From an uncultured Lachnospiraceae bacterium (lineage in GTDB: Bacteria; Bacillota; Clostridia; Lachnospirales; Lachnospiraceae): a DNA stretch of 64,000 nt. The stretch's first letter is position 1, and each line of letters opens with the position of its first letter. The translations under genes were made by a program, and so were the position numbers. The stretch is from assembly GCA_900548905.1 (NCBI GenBank), contig URMK01000007.1:78339-142338 (forward strand), given 5' to 3'. The notes beneath the pieces were generated by a model. It had not been told where the DNA came from, made no database searches, and worked only from the letters and a program-made list of their open reading frames with translations. Positions 9,277 to 17,907 of this stretch are shown here, in pieces.

Positions 9277-10437
9277 CATGTCAATTGCCCATAACGGTGT
9301 ATAGCCAAGGCCCATTTTAACGAGCAGGCCTCCGAGAAAAGAACTGATAAAGGAGCCGATCTGGTGTCCGATCAAAGTAAATCCATACAGGACAGCCATT
9401 TTCCCCGAGCCGAATTTACGGCTGATAATGCCGGATGTGGGAGGCACTGTGGCATCTCCGCTCAAGCCGAGAAGCGTTGCCTGGATAAACGCGAAGGGAA
9501 TTGTTTTTGGCAGGAGAAGGAAACCAAGTGCAACCAAAATCCGCACAGTATAGACACCTCCCAGAACCTGTTTCAGGCGGAATTTTGTGCCGAGAAATCC
9601 TACGGCCACAGCGCCTGTCATGGTGGCGATCCCATATACGGTCAGCGAGAGGGAAGCCATTCGCCCCGGTATCCCATAGGACAGATATTGGGAGAAAAGA
9701 TGGCTTTCAATAATAGACATATGAAAACCGCAGGTGGAAAAGCCAAGCACAAGCAGACGGTAATCGTTATCGTGCAATGCGTTCTTAATAATGGCGGAAA
9801 GGGATTCTTTACGGATTGTTTCCTTTGCAGGAAGGATTGTATGGGTTTTATTCGTATGCCCAAGCCACAGGACAACCGGTATCATGATAAGGAACGGGAC
9901 AGCGGTTACCGTCATGGCCGGACGAATGCCGAATCTGGAGATGAGCGCCTCCAGCCCTGGGGACATCAGCGCATCGCCAATCCCGGCGCTGGCCTGCACA
10001 ATCCCGGAAACAACCGCCGCCCGCTTTTCTCCGAGTACAGGTGTAATGGCGCCCATCACGATACCGAAGCAAAGGCCGGTGGTCCCAAAAGGCAGGACGA
10101 GTCCGAAAAAAAGGAAAAACAGGAAAAAATTCCGGCACATGGGTGTGACTACCAGACCGGTGATGGTAAACAGGATTCCCAAAAGAAGGACAAATGCATT
10201 TGACTTTTTGAGCGCCAGCATTCCCAGAAGGGGCTGGGCAAATCCATAGACCAAAGCCCCGGCCCCTATGCAGAAGCTGATTTCCGCATAGCCGATACCT
10301 GTTACCGGCAGAAGGCCGGTCATCATAATCCCATAATTATCATGTACACCCTGCATTACGCCGTGGACAAGACATGCCGCGGCAACAAGCACGACAGCCC
10401 GGAGCAATTGCTGCTTTTTTTTGATTTCCTGTTTCAT
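9025..10437 (-). CDS. MFS transporter with C-terminal tail overlapping the MATE gene
   Basis: 470 residues if started at the second Met (AAGGA eight bases upstream of it). Residues 1-395 form a normal 12-helix major-facilitator protein (VHDNYGIMMTGLLPVTGIG in helix 1-2; YGFTLIGHQIGSFISSFLGG near helix 10). The last ~75 residues, after AAAVSFSIQ, are hydrophilic, rich in Q, P, R and K, and encoded antisense to the MATE gene. They look like read-through into foreign sequence after loss of the native stop. The gene is divergent from the LysR gene at 10644, its likely regulator. Substrate unknown. Confidence 0.85.
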   Translation of the reverse strand: MKQEIKKKQQLLRAVVLVAAACLVHGVMQGVHDNYGIMMTGLLPVTGIGYAEISFCIGAGALVYGFAQPLLGMLALKKSNAFVLLLGILFTITGLVVTPMCRNFFLFFLFFGLVLPFGTTGLCFGIVMGAITPVLGEKRAAVVSGIVQASAGIGDALMSPGLEALISRFGIRPAMTVTAVPFLIMIPVVLWLGHTNKTHTILPAKETIRKESLSAIIKNALHDNDYRLLVLGFSTCGFHMSIIESHLFSQYLSYGIPGRMASLSLTVYGIATMTGAVAVGFLGTKFRLKQVLGGVYTVRILVALGFLLLPKTIPFAFIQATLLGLSGDATVPPTSGIISRKFGSGKMAVLYGFTLIGHQIGSFISSFLGGLLVKMGLGYTPLWAIDMLLAAFAAAVSFSIQNDNFLDSSIQQDPKRDGERFRHGKSQPDYIQPLQPCPRRKQGDQKNHLPQKRQIHAVFSVSKALEYRRK

Positions 10438-10604
10438 ACGAACCATCCTTTTTGTTTATTCCCACGGGCAACGAGCAACAGCCATTCCGGCACGGACATT
10501 TGGCGACTGCAGCGGGGTCTTTGATTGGGTTGCCGGATTCCCTTCTGTGGTTTATAATACATCTATACAAAACTTATGTAAAATTGAAATATTTTAAGAT
10601 ACAG

Positions 10605-10619
10605 TTCAATTGTATTGAA
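10605..10619. promoter_or_regulatory. LysR-type operator between MFS and LysR genes
   Basis: The dyad TTCAAT-TGT-ATTGAA fits the T-N11-A pattern recognised by LysR-type regulators. It lies 25 bases upstream of the lysR start and inside the divergent intergenic region, so it can serve both autoregulation and control of the MFS gene. Confidence 0.6.
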
Positions 10620-10643
10620 GTATTAAGAAAGGGAAACATCATT

Positions 10644-11528
10644 ATGGATTTGAAATATCTGCATACTTTCCGGACAATTGTTGACGAAGGGGGATTCAGC
10701 AAGGCGGCTGAAAAACTGGGTTATACCCAGTCTGCCATTACCTTCCAGACAGGCCAGCTCGAACAGGAACTGTCCGTCCGCCTTTTTGAAAAAATCGGCC
10801 GCCGGATGGTTTTGACGAAGGCCGGGGAGAATTTGGTGCCTTATGTGGATGAGATTTTACAGTCGGTAGACAAACTGCGTTTTTTCGAAGATAATCTGGC
10901 GGACTGCAGGGGGGATTTACGGGTTGGCATAGCAGAAACTCTGCTGTGCTACCGGTTCCCTGCCGCTTTGAAAGAATTTCATCGGCAGGCGCCAAAGGCG
11001 CGTCTGCTGCTGCGCTCCATGAATTGTTATGATATCCGTAACGAGCTTTTGAACGGAACCCTTGACCTGGGGGTGTTTTATGAAGATGTGGGAGGCTTTG
11101 GATCCGGTCTTACGGTGCATCCCATGGGGAATTATCCGCTGATACTGGTTGCATCACCTGTAACCAAAGGATTGTACCCGGATTTTATAACACCGGACAG
11201 AACGATTCCCGTTGCGTTTATCATCAACGAGCCGAACTGTATTTTCCGGCAGATTTTCGAACAATATCTCCGGGATAAATCCATTACACTTGATCATACC
11301 ATTGAGCTGTGGAGTATCCCCACCATCAAAAACCTTGTAAAAAACGATGTGGGAATTTCCTTTCTGCCCGCTTTTACCGTGCAGGAGGAGCTGGAAAACG
11401 GAGAGATGGCCCGGATTCCCACTTCCATTTGCGGCAAATCCATTACGGCCGTCTGTGCACATCATAAAAACAAATGGATCAGTCCGCTGATGCAACTGTT
11501 TATAGAGCTTTGCAAGACCGTTTCTTAA
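10644..11528 (+). CDS. LysR-family transcriptional regulator
   Basis: 294 residues from the ATG at 10644 (site AGAAAGGG), the classic LysR start: MDLKYLHTFRTIVDEGGFSK. The winged helix spans residues 1-60 (AAEKLGYTQSAITFQ), followed by a linker helix and a two-lobed periplasmic-binding-like effector domain from about residue 90. The frame is open upstream to 10452 but that part has no coding character. It is divergent from the MFS transporter, which suggests control of that exporter in response to an unknown small molecule. Confidence 0.92.
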   Translation: MDLKYLHTFRTIVDEGGFSKAAEKLGYTQSAITFQTGQLEQELSVRLFEKIGRRMVLTKAGENLVPYVDEILQSVDKLRFFEDNLADCRGDLRVGIAETLLCYRFPAALKEFHRQAPKARLLLRSMNCYDIRNELLNGTLDLGVFYEDVGGFGSGLTVHPMGNYPLILVASPVTKGLYPDFITPDRTIPVAFIINEPNCIFRQIFEQYLRDKSITLDHTIELWSIPTIKNLVKNDVGISFLPAFTVQEELENGEMARIPTSICGKSITAVCAHHKNKWISPLMQLFIELCKTVS

Positions 11529-11588
11529 GAGGCAGGCCCAAGGAGGGCGGCACCTGCCTGCCGCATTTTGGCTGGCAAAGGCTTTGAA

Positions 11589-11635
11589 CCGGAGGACGCT
11601 GACCTTTGCCGGTGTCCTCCGGCCCGGCATTTTTC
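11589..11635. terminator. Hairpin between convergent LysR and GntR genes
   Basis: A 9-bp perfect stem CCGGAGGAC/GTCCTCCGG (11589-11597 with 11614-11622), followed after a few GC bases by five T residues. It probably ends transcription of the LysR gene. The T-run is short, so the call is moderate. Confidence 0.5.
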
Positions 11636-11650
11636 CCTGCAGTCCGGTTT

Positions 11651-13111
11651 TTACGTAAGCGAAAAGTGGATGGTGGAGGAGAAGCGCAGCGCTTCCGGGC
11701 TGAGCCCTTTCTGCCGCAGGAATCGTTCCGCCGCCGCAAAATGTCCGTCTAAAAGTTCTTTTACCGCCGCGGCGCATCCCTCGGCGTCGTTTTCCTTTAT
11801 AGCCTGAATCATCAGCCTGGTAAAGCGTACGGACTCCTGTTCCGGCTCCGGCGTTTCCCCGGTGCTTCCTTTTAAGGGGGCTCCCCACAGGAACAGGGCA
11901 TAAATGGTACCATAAATTTCCCGGATGCCTTGCAGAGGATGGTGATTTACCACGCAGTTTAAAAAATGGAAAACAGAAACAACACACTGGTCGGCGCGCA
12001 GCTCCTTTTCCAGCCGGCGGATCAGGTTGTCCCTGACCTCAGGAGCGAGTGTCTGTAAAAAATCACGGGTAACACCTTCACAGGTATAACGTCCCAAATC
12101 AAAAGCCTGTATATAATAGGAAAGATTGCGCAGGACGGTGGTATTTGAGAAATCGGCGGTTTCACAAGGCTCCCCGATGGGACAAATGCGGATCCCCTTC
12201 CCGTTTACCGGTTCGACAGCGCCGATTTCATGCAGTCCCGCAATTGTCCGGCGGACTGTGCTGACGGATGCGCCGTACAGCTTTGCCATCGCCGCATAAG
12301 AAGGAAGATAAGTCCGCTGACGATACGATCCCATATAGATCTCATGCAGGAGCTGAACCGATAAAGAGAAACAAATCTGGGGATGCTCCCGGTAAATCCG
12401 CCAGACGAACGGTATCTGCCCCTCCTTTGGATAAGGAGGGATGTTTTGTCTCAGAAAGCCGTCGGCAGCGGAAAAATCGCCTCGCTGGAATGTGAGCAGC
12501 GCATCCCGGACGCAATCCCAGGATTGTGCCTTTGCCCCGTCCAGCAGTCTGCTTATCCGCTCCCGGACGGCTCCCGGGGCATACTGGGATGGGCGCCCTT
12601 CCCTTCGTGAAAAGGGGACCCCCCAGAAAAAAAGCGTCTCCCAGAAAAGATTCATCACCAGAGGGTTATTGAGCTTTTCCAGAAGCAGATAATTAAAACG
12701 CAGAAGATCGTCCGTTTCCCCCCGTTTGGCCATAAAGGCCAGGGTATCAAGCTCATCCCCGCTCATGCGGCGCAGCCCTTCCAGCAACAGCGGGATAAAA
12801 ACCGGTCCTGCGGATGCGTAGAGGTCGGAATGCGCCTCCCGCCTTTTTGAATAAAAACCGGTTATATAATTCCGGTATTCCTGTTCCGTCTGTTCGAAAA
12901 GCACCTTTGTGGCATGGCCTCCGCGCAGGTCAATATAACCCTCTTCACGTAACCTGCGAAGGGCGGTTTTTACCGTGTTTTCCGCAACACGGAACTCCTG
13001 GCACAGAATCTCCACAGGAGGCAGGGTATCTCCCGGTTTGTAATAACCAAACCGGAAACGCATCAGATAATATTCATATATCAAATTAGAAAACGGCTGT
13101 TCCTTTTCCAA
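11651..13111 (-). CDS. GntR-family regulator with two tandem winged-helix/effector units
   Basis: 486 residues, TTG start with GGTGG eight bases upstream. The protein is an internal duplication: winged helix 1 at about residues 10-72 (LPPVEILCQEFRVAENTVK), an all-helical domain to about 235, winged helix 2 at about 253-312 (LPSYAAMAKLYGASVSTVRR), then a second copy of the helical domain. The two helical copies share the patterns NNPL...FFWGVPF / HHPL...FLWGAPL and AADGFLRQ / AAERFLRQ. A nested double palindrome at 13149-13178, just upstream, is the likely operator. No ligand or target beyond its own promoter is evident. Confidence 0.85.
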   Translation of the reverse strand: MEKEQPFSNLIYEYYLMRFRFGYYKPGDTLPPVEILCQEFRVAENTVKTALRRLREEGYIDLRGGHATKVLFEQTEQEYRNYITGFYSKRREAHSDLYASAGPVFIPLLLEGLRRMSGDELDTLAFMAKRGETDDLLRFNYLLLEKLNNPLVMNLFWETLFFWGVPFSRREGRPSQYAPGAVRERISRLLDGAKAQSWDCVRDALLTFQRGDFSAADGFLRQNIPPYPKEGQIPFVWRIYREHPQICFSLSVQLLHEIYMGSYRQRTYLPSYAAMAKLYGASVSTVRRTIAGLHEIGAVEPVNGKGIRICPIGEPCETADFSNTTVLRNLSYYIQAFDLGRYTCEGVTRDFLQTLAPEVRDNLIRRLEKELRADQCVVSVFHFLNCVVNHHPLQGIREIYGTIYALFLWGAPLKGSTGETPEPEQESVRFTRLMIQAIKENDAEGCAAAVKELLDGHFAAAERFLRQKGLSPEALRFSSTIHFSLT

Positions 13112-13148
13112 AAGCTGTCCACCACCTTATCTGCTGTTATGCTATTTT

Positions 13149-13178
13149 GTAACAATTCAGACGAGTCTGAACCGTTAC
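13149..13178. promoter_or_regulatory. Nested palindromic operator upstream of the duplicated GntR gene
   Basis: An inner arm pair TTCAGAC/GTCTGAA (13156-13162, 13165-13171) and an outer pair GTAAC/GTTAC (13149-13153, 13174-13178) share one centre. The site begins 38 bases upstream of the TTG start and is flanked by direct copies of GCTATTTT. It is the probable autoregulatory site of the GntR protein. Confidence 0.6.
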
Positions 13179-13312
13179 GCTATTTTATCATTTTCTCCTG
13201 CAGAAAGCCAGAAGTCCGTTGCGTTTTTAACGGCATTGTCCTATAATATAAATTTAATATGAGCAAGGCTGCCCTGAACAGATTTTAAGCGGCAGGCAGA
13301 AACGGCAGGAGG

Positions 13313-15562
13313 TTACATATCGCAGTACTTTTTCCGATACTCATTCGGCGTCATGGCATAGAACTTTTTAAAAAAACGGATATAGCTCCTGACATCGTTA
13401 TATCCCATGGCCTCGCTGATGGCGTGTATAGTTTCCACACCGGCTTCCAGCATGGGCAGGGATTGGGTGGTCCGATAATAGTTGAGATATTCGGACAGGG
13501 TTTTGCCGGTGGAAAGCTTGAACACCCGGTTCAGGTAGATAGCGCTTACCCCTACATAATCAGCAACCTGGGGAATGGTCAGCGGTTCGGAATAATGGGT
13601 TTCCAGATAATGAACGGCCTTTCTGATATAGGTGTGTGATTCATCGGAGATTTTGCCCTCATCATCAATGAGATTGGACATACATCCAAAGAAAATACCG
13701 TCGCATTCATGAACAGACTGGGCGTTGGTAAGCTTTCCGGTGCTTTCGGTCAGAAGGTTCTCTTTCACATCTATATTCAATTCCAGAAGATTTTTAACAA
13801 TGGTGCACAGAGCGATTCTTGTCAGCCGTTTGGCTTCCTCCAGATCTGTTTTCTCCGGCAGATAGCGTTCGCAGAAGGTATTCCCCAACGTTTTCAGCAG
13901 GGCGGAATCTTTATTGATGATGCATTGGGTAAAGCTGGTGAGCAGCTCCAGGTCGATTGCGGACGTGTATTCCTCCTGGCTGCTGAAGGAAACAAAATCA
14001 TCCGCATCATCCGAAGTGAAAATAAAGTTCCGCTGAGCGAGGTGCCAGGCCTGGTAAAGGCGGGGGGCTGAACGGGAGCATAGTACGATTGAAAACAGGG
14101 GATAAAGGGAAACGCTGCTTTTCAGGTTATTTTTTATTCTTGTACAAATATTCAGAAGCTCTGTCTGGAGATCTGCCCAGTGGTCCGTATTCAGAATAAC
14201 GGCAATAACCCGGTTTTCCGCATAAAGGCTGTAACAATTCCCCAAAATTGAAAAAGCACTCACGGCAGTATTGCGTATCACAAGCTTGATCTGCTCCTGT
14301 CCGGCATACGCATCAATTTTTTCCAGTCCCGGCAGTGAAAGCAGGATTAGGACATAATTGTGATACGGAAAAATGATCTCATTTGCTCCATATTCCTCGG
14401 TGATTTGTTTCAGGTCTACATAGTCATATAGGATGCCGCGCAGAAGCTGTTCCCGGATAAGCTGTTTGTTTTCCTGCATGATGAGGTTGATATTGGACAG
14501 CTGGCCGGAGATGCTGTCCAAGGCGGAGCTTAACTGGGAATATTCATCGGGAGATGAACTGGCGGCTTTGGTATAGGGGGTAAGCCCTATTTTAGTCATC
14601 AGCTCATCCACCGGCCTGAGCATAAGCAGGGTATAAAAAACGGACAACAGAAAGGCGGCTGCCAGGACGCCCAGATATACAAGGAAAAGCGGCAGCAGGT
14701 CGGAAAGGATCATCCGTGTTATCTGGGAATTAGTCACATAAAAACTGCACTGTACATCGGAATTGGTGACAGACGAATATTCCCGCCTGCCGGGCAGGAG
14801 GGACGAGGTATTTTCTTCCGTTGTTTTTGTATAATCCCATCCCGCCATGGCATCAGGGACGGAACACCAGATCAGATGGCCCTCAAAGGATACGACAGAT
14901 GGATAAGGGGAGCCGGAAAGCGTTTCGGCGATCTGCTTCTGAAGGGTTTCCAGGGAGAGGGAAAAGGTAATATATCCCTTCCTGTGTGTTTCATACAGGG
15001 GAAGCTTGCGGATATAGGTGAGCATATCCATGTTCCTGGAGACTCCGTAATAACTGGTGCTGGCTTTATGGAACAGCCACATATCATCCGTATTCATGTT
15101 GTGAAGCAGTTCCACAAAATCCGGTGCGAAATAATCGCTGTAATGGTATATGCCGTTGTTGGAATCATAAATACGCTGGGGTTTCTCATAATAGAGGGCG
15201 ATGGTTTCATAATGATACAGGGAGGAAAAAGGCTCCAGATCGTTTATCATCCGGGAAAGCTGATCTACTGTAGGGTTTTCATGGTTCAAAATAAGCTCCA
15301 CGGAAGGCATGGTGCCCAAAAAGACAGCGCTGTTTTTCGTGCTGCTGATTACCTCCTGGAAGGAATAGGCGGCACGGCTGGCCTCTGTTTCCAGGGATTC
15401 CCGGAAGCCCAGAAGCTTTTCAAGGGACAGGGTAAAACCAATAAAGACAAAAAGCGACGTAATGCAGATAAGGAGGAGCTGCATCGAAGAACGGAACTGC
15501 CTGGACTTGAGGATGTTCTTCCATTTATGCCTGTTTTCCGGTTTGTTTTTTAAAAAGCCCAT
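13313..15562 (-). CDS. Membrane-anchored AraC-family sensor regulator
   Basis: 749 residues from the ATG at 15562, chosen for AAGGAG nine bases upstream. A first membrane helix at about residues 27-47 and a second at about 285-315 enclose an extracellular Cache-like sensor domain. A cytoplasmic linker follows, and a C-terminal AraC double helix-turn-helix spans about 650-749 (SEPLTIPQVADYVGVSAIYL, then NDVRSYIRFFKKFYAMTPNE). Such one-component regulators of Lachnospiraceae and Paenibacillaceae sense extracellular sugars, often with the binding protein they control, and activate adjacent LplB/LplC-type importers. It is divergent from the operon at 15965-23606, its likely target. Confidence 0.9.
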   Translation of the reverse strand: MGFLKNKPENRHKWKNILKSRQFRSSMQLLLICITSLFVFIGFTLSLEKLLGFRESLETEASRAAYSFQEVISSTKNSAVFLGTMPSVELILNHENPTVDQLSRMINDLEPFSSLYHYETIALYYEKPQRIYDSNNGIYHYSDYFAPDFVELLHNMNTDDMWLFHKASTSYYGVSRNMDMLTYIRKLPLYETHRKGYITFSLSLETLQKQIAETLSGSPYPSVVSFEGHLIWCSVPDAMAGWDYTKTTEENTSSLLPGRREYSSVTNSDVQCSFYVTNSQITRMILSDLLPLFLVYLGVLAAAFLLSVFYTLLMLRPVDELMTKIGLTPYTKAASSSPDEYSQLSSALDSISGQLSNINLIMQENKQLIREQLLRGILYDYVDLKQITEEYGANEIIFPYHNYVLILLSLPGLEKIDAYAGQEQIKLVIRNTAVSAFSILGNCYSLYAENRVIAVILNTDHWADLQTELLNICTRIKNNLKSSVSLYPLFSIVLCSRSAPRLYQAWHLAQRNFIFTSDDADDFVSFSSQEEYTSAIDLELLTSFTQCIINKDSALLKTLGNTFCERYLPEKTDLEEAKRLTRIALCTIVKNLLELNIDVKENLLTESTGKLTNAQSVHECDGIFFGCMSNLIDDEGKISDESHTYIRKAVHYLETHYSEPLTIPQVADYVGVSAIYLNRVFKLSTGKTLSEYLNYYRTTQSLPMLEAGVETIHAISEAMGYNDVRSYIRFFKKFYAMTPNEYRKKYCDM

Positions 15563-15964
15563 CTTGTATTCTCCTTGCCTAAAGATAACTTCATTATATC
15601 TGTCATGCAAATTTTGTCAAATTGGAAAGCTACAGAATTGGTGTATATGCACAACAAAAAACAACACATAGTAAGCTTTCGTGTATATATTTGTGATAAT
15701 TAATGGCAAAAAATAAACTATATCCGCATAATCAGGTTGATTTTTTGCAATCAACAGCGGATTTACTATTATAAAGGGATGCATTGGATTCCTTGTATGA
15801 AATAATGTTGATTTTTTGTGTTTTTTTAACTGTTTGCTGATTCTATAATAAAAGAAGCTGGAAGATGTGCATAACGAAAAAACTAAATGATGATTTACAG
15901 AATGCATTATGCACAAAAACGGCGGAAGAAGATATCCCGAAGAATTGGGAGATAGGAGGGCAGG
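15563..15964. promoter_or_regulatory. AraC-controlled divergent promoter region
   Basis: 402 AT-rich bases without a gene. The 12-mer GTTGATTTTTTG occurs twice in direct orientation, at 15736-15747 and 15807-15818, 71 bp apart (close to seven helical turns). The first copy is also part of the dyad GTTGATT-N6-AATCAAC (15736-15755). A good -10 box TATAAT (15844-15849) has no recognisable -35, as expected for activator-dependent transcription. In the leader, GTGCATAA (15867-15874) and TTATGCAC (15907-15914) can form an RNA stem. Confidence 0.55.
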
Positions 15965-16921
15965 GTGGAAGAAAAATTACCTGTAAGGAAAAAGGGGCGG
16001 GATGCGGGAAAGCAGGGGGCTTCGCTTCCCAAGTATATATGGAAACATAAATATCTGTATCTGATGCTTGTACCGGCATTAACCTATTACATTATTTTCT
16101 GTTATATACCCATGTATGGGGCGAGTATCGCGTTTAAGGATTTTAATCCGATGGTGGGGATTATGAAAAGCCCCTGGACAGGATTTGATGTATTCAGGCA
16201 GTTATTCGGAATGGATAAATTTTACTCCGTTTTCTGGAACACACTGCGGATCAGCATAATCCGTCTGATTTTTGGATTCCCGGTCCCTATTATTGTAGCG
16301 CTGATGTTAAATGAGCTTCGGGGGCAGAAGCTGAAAAAAACGGTACAGACCGCGATCTATATCCCCAACTTCATTTCATGGGTGGTACTGGGCGGTATTC
16401 TTACCAATCTCCTTTCCATGGATTCCGGGATTGTGAACGGCATCCTGCAGAAGCTGGGTTTTGCGCCTATCGGCTTTTTGACGGATGAGAGGTTTTTTGT
16501 TCCGACAATGGTAGTTTCCATGATATGGAAGACCTTTGGCTGGAACACCATTATTTATCTGGCGGCCATGACGGGGATTGATCCCCAGTTGTACGAGGCG
16601 GCTACGGTGGACGGCGCCAACCGCTGGCAGCAGCTGCTGCATATTACCCTTCCCTGTATCCGGTCCACCATCATAGTGATCCTGATTACACGTATCGGGG
16701 GTCTGATGCAGGCGGGTTTTGAACAGATATTTGTCCTGTATCACCCCGGTGTATATGGGGTGGCGGATATTATTGACACCTATGTTTACCGGATGGGCCT
16801 TCAGGAAGGTAAATTCGAGCTGGCGGCGGCGGTGGGCCTGTTTAAATCGGTTATTAATTTTGTACTGGTTGTCATTGCCAACAAGGCGGCGCGTATGGCG
16901 GGAGAGGAGGGGATCTATTGA
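15965..16921 (+). CDS. ABC transporter permease, LplB/YteP type
   Basis: 318 residues, GTG start behind AGGAGG. After a basic cytoplasmic N-terminus, six helices begin near residue 30 with the family signature FCYIPMYGASIAFKDF. The EAA loop is the Y-E-A-A-T-V-D-G-A-N-R segment near residue 210. This branch imports complex oligosaccharides such as those from pectin or other polysaccharides. It overlaps the next permease gene by one base and is the first gene of the AraC-controlled operon. Confidence 0.93.
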   Translation: MEEKLPVRKKGRDAGKQGASLPKYIWKHKYLYLMLVPALTYYIIFCYIPMYGASIAFKDFNPMVGIMKSPWTGFDVFRQLFGMDKFYSVFWNTLRISIIRLIFGFPVPIIVALMLNELRGQKLKKTVQTAIYIPNFISWVVLGGILTNLLSMDSGIVNGILQKLGFAPIGFLTDERFFVPTMVVSMIWKTFGWNTIIYLAAMTGIDPQLYEAATVDGANRWQQLLHITLPCIRSTIIVILITRIGGLMQAGFEQIFVLYHPGVYGVADIIDTYVYRMGLQEGKFELAAAVGLFKSVINFVLVVIANKAARMAGEEGIY

Positions 16922-17829
16922 TGAAACCGGCTCAGATAAAGAAAAACATAAACTCGGGAAGTCATATCAAACGGTCTTTGGCAAGCCGGATTTTTGATGG
17001 AATCAATATAAGTATCCTTTTGCTTCTGGCCCTGGTGACCTTTTATCCCTTCTGGGACTGCCTGGTAGTTTCCATGTCTTCCCTGAAAAGCTACCTGTCC
17101 ACCAATATCCATATCTGGCCGGGGGAATGGTCCTTTGAAGGTTATTCCTATATGCTGAAAAATATTGACCTGTGGATATCGTATGCGAACAGTATTTTTA
17201 TTACAGCGGCCGGGACGCTCATCAATATGCTGATCACCATTATGGCGGCGTACGTATTATCCAAAAAGGATCTGCGGGGCCATCGCGTGCTCATGTTTCT
17301 GGCGGTGTTTACCATGATGTTTTCAGGCGGCATCATCCCCACCTATATCGTGGTGAAGGATCTGCACCTGATGAACAGCCTGTGGTCAATGATCTGGCCC
17401 ACCGCAATCAATACCTATAATCTGATTATCCTGCGCAATTTCTTTTCGGATCTTCCGGCGGAGCTGGAAGAAGCGGCGCTCCTGGACGGCTGTACGGATA
17501 TCGGGGTCTTGTTCCGGATCATGCTTCCCATATCCAAGCCGGCAATTACAACGGTCGCCCTGTTTTATGCAGTGGATCACTGGAATGACTTTTTCTCCGC
17601 GATCATGTATATAAACAGCAGGGCAAAATGGCCTCTGCAGCTGTTCCTGCGCTCCATGCTGTTTGAAAATGATGCGGCGTATTCGGGAAGCGGGGAAAGC
17701 CTGTTCCTGCTGGGACAGCCGATGAAAATGGCGGCGGTCATGCTGGCGGTTATCCCCATTATGTGCGCTTACCCGTTCTTCCAGAAATATTTTACCAAAG
17801 GGGTAATGATGGGGGCCGTGAAGGGCTGA
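16921..17829 (+). CDS. ABC transporter permease, LplC/YtcP type
   Basis: 302 residues from the ATG at 16921, which shares its A with the preceding TGA stop; GGAGGGG lies eight bases upstream. Six helices, the segment FSGGIIPTYIVVKDLHL, the EAA loop L-E-E-A-A-L-L-D-G-C and the ending FTKGVMMGAVKG define the LplC family. It completes the channel with the previous permease. The ATPase must be supplied in trans, since no ATP-binding protein is encoded in this window. Confidence 0.93.
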   Translation: MKPAQIKKNINSGSHIKRSLASRIFDGINISILLLLALVTFYPFWDCLVVSMSSLKSYLSTNIHIWPGEWSFEGYSYMLKNIDLWISYANSIFITAAGTLINMLITIMAAYVLSKKDLRGHRVLMFLAVFTMMFSGGIIPTYIVVKDLHLMNSLWSMIWPTAINTYNLIILRNFFSDLPAELEEAALLDGCTDIGVLFRIMLPISKPAITTVALFYAVDHWNDFFSAIMYINSRAKWPLQLFLRSMLFENDAAYSGSGESLFLLGQPMKMAAVMLAVIPIMCAYPFFQKYFTKGVMMGAVKG

Positions 17830-17907
17830 CAACCATGTGAAACAACGGAACTTTTTTGGAGACGACCGGAAGAGTACCGTAAACAATAGGAAAGAGAGGA
17901 AATACTT

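Noticed and set aside
9364..10203. Long + strand ORF (279 codons) across the MFS gene
   Set aside because: Shadow of the MFS gene: low-complexity, no ribosome site, no domain; the opposite strand encodes a clear 12-helix transporter.
15563..15964. Riboswitch upstream of the AraC-controlled operon
   Set aside because: No conserved riboswitch core is visible; the repeats and simple stem fit protein-controlled transcription better.
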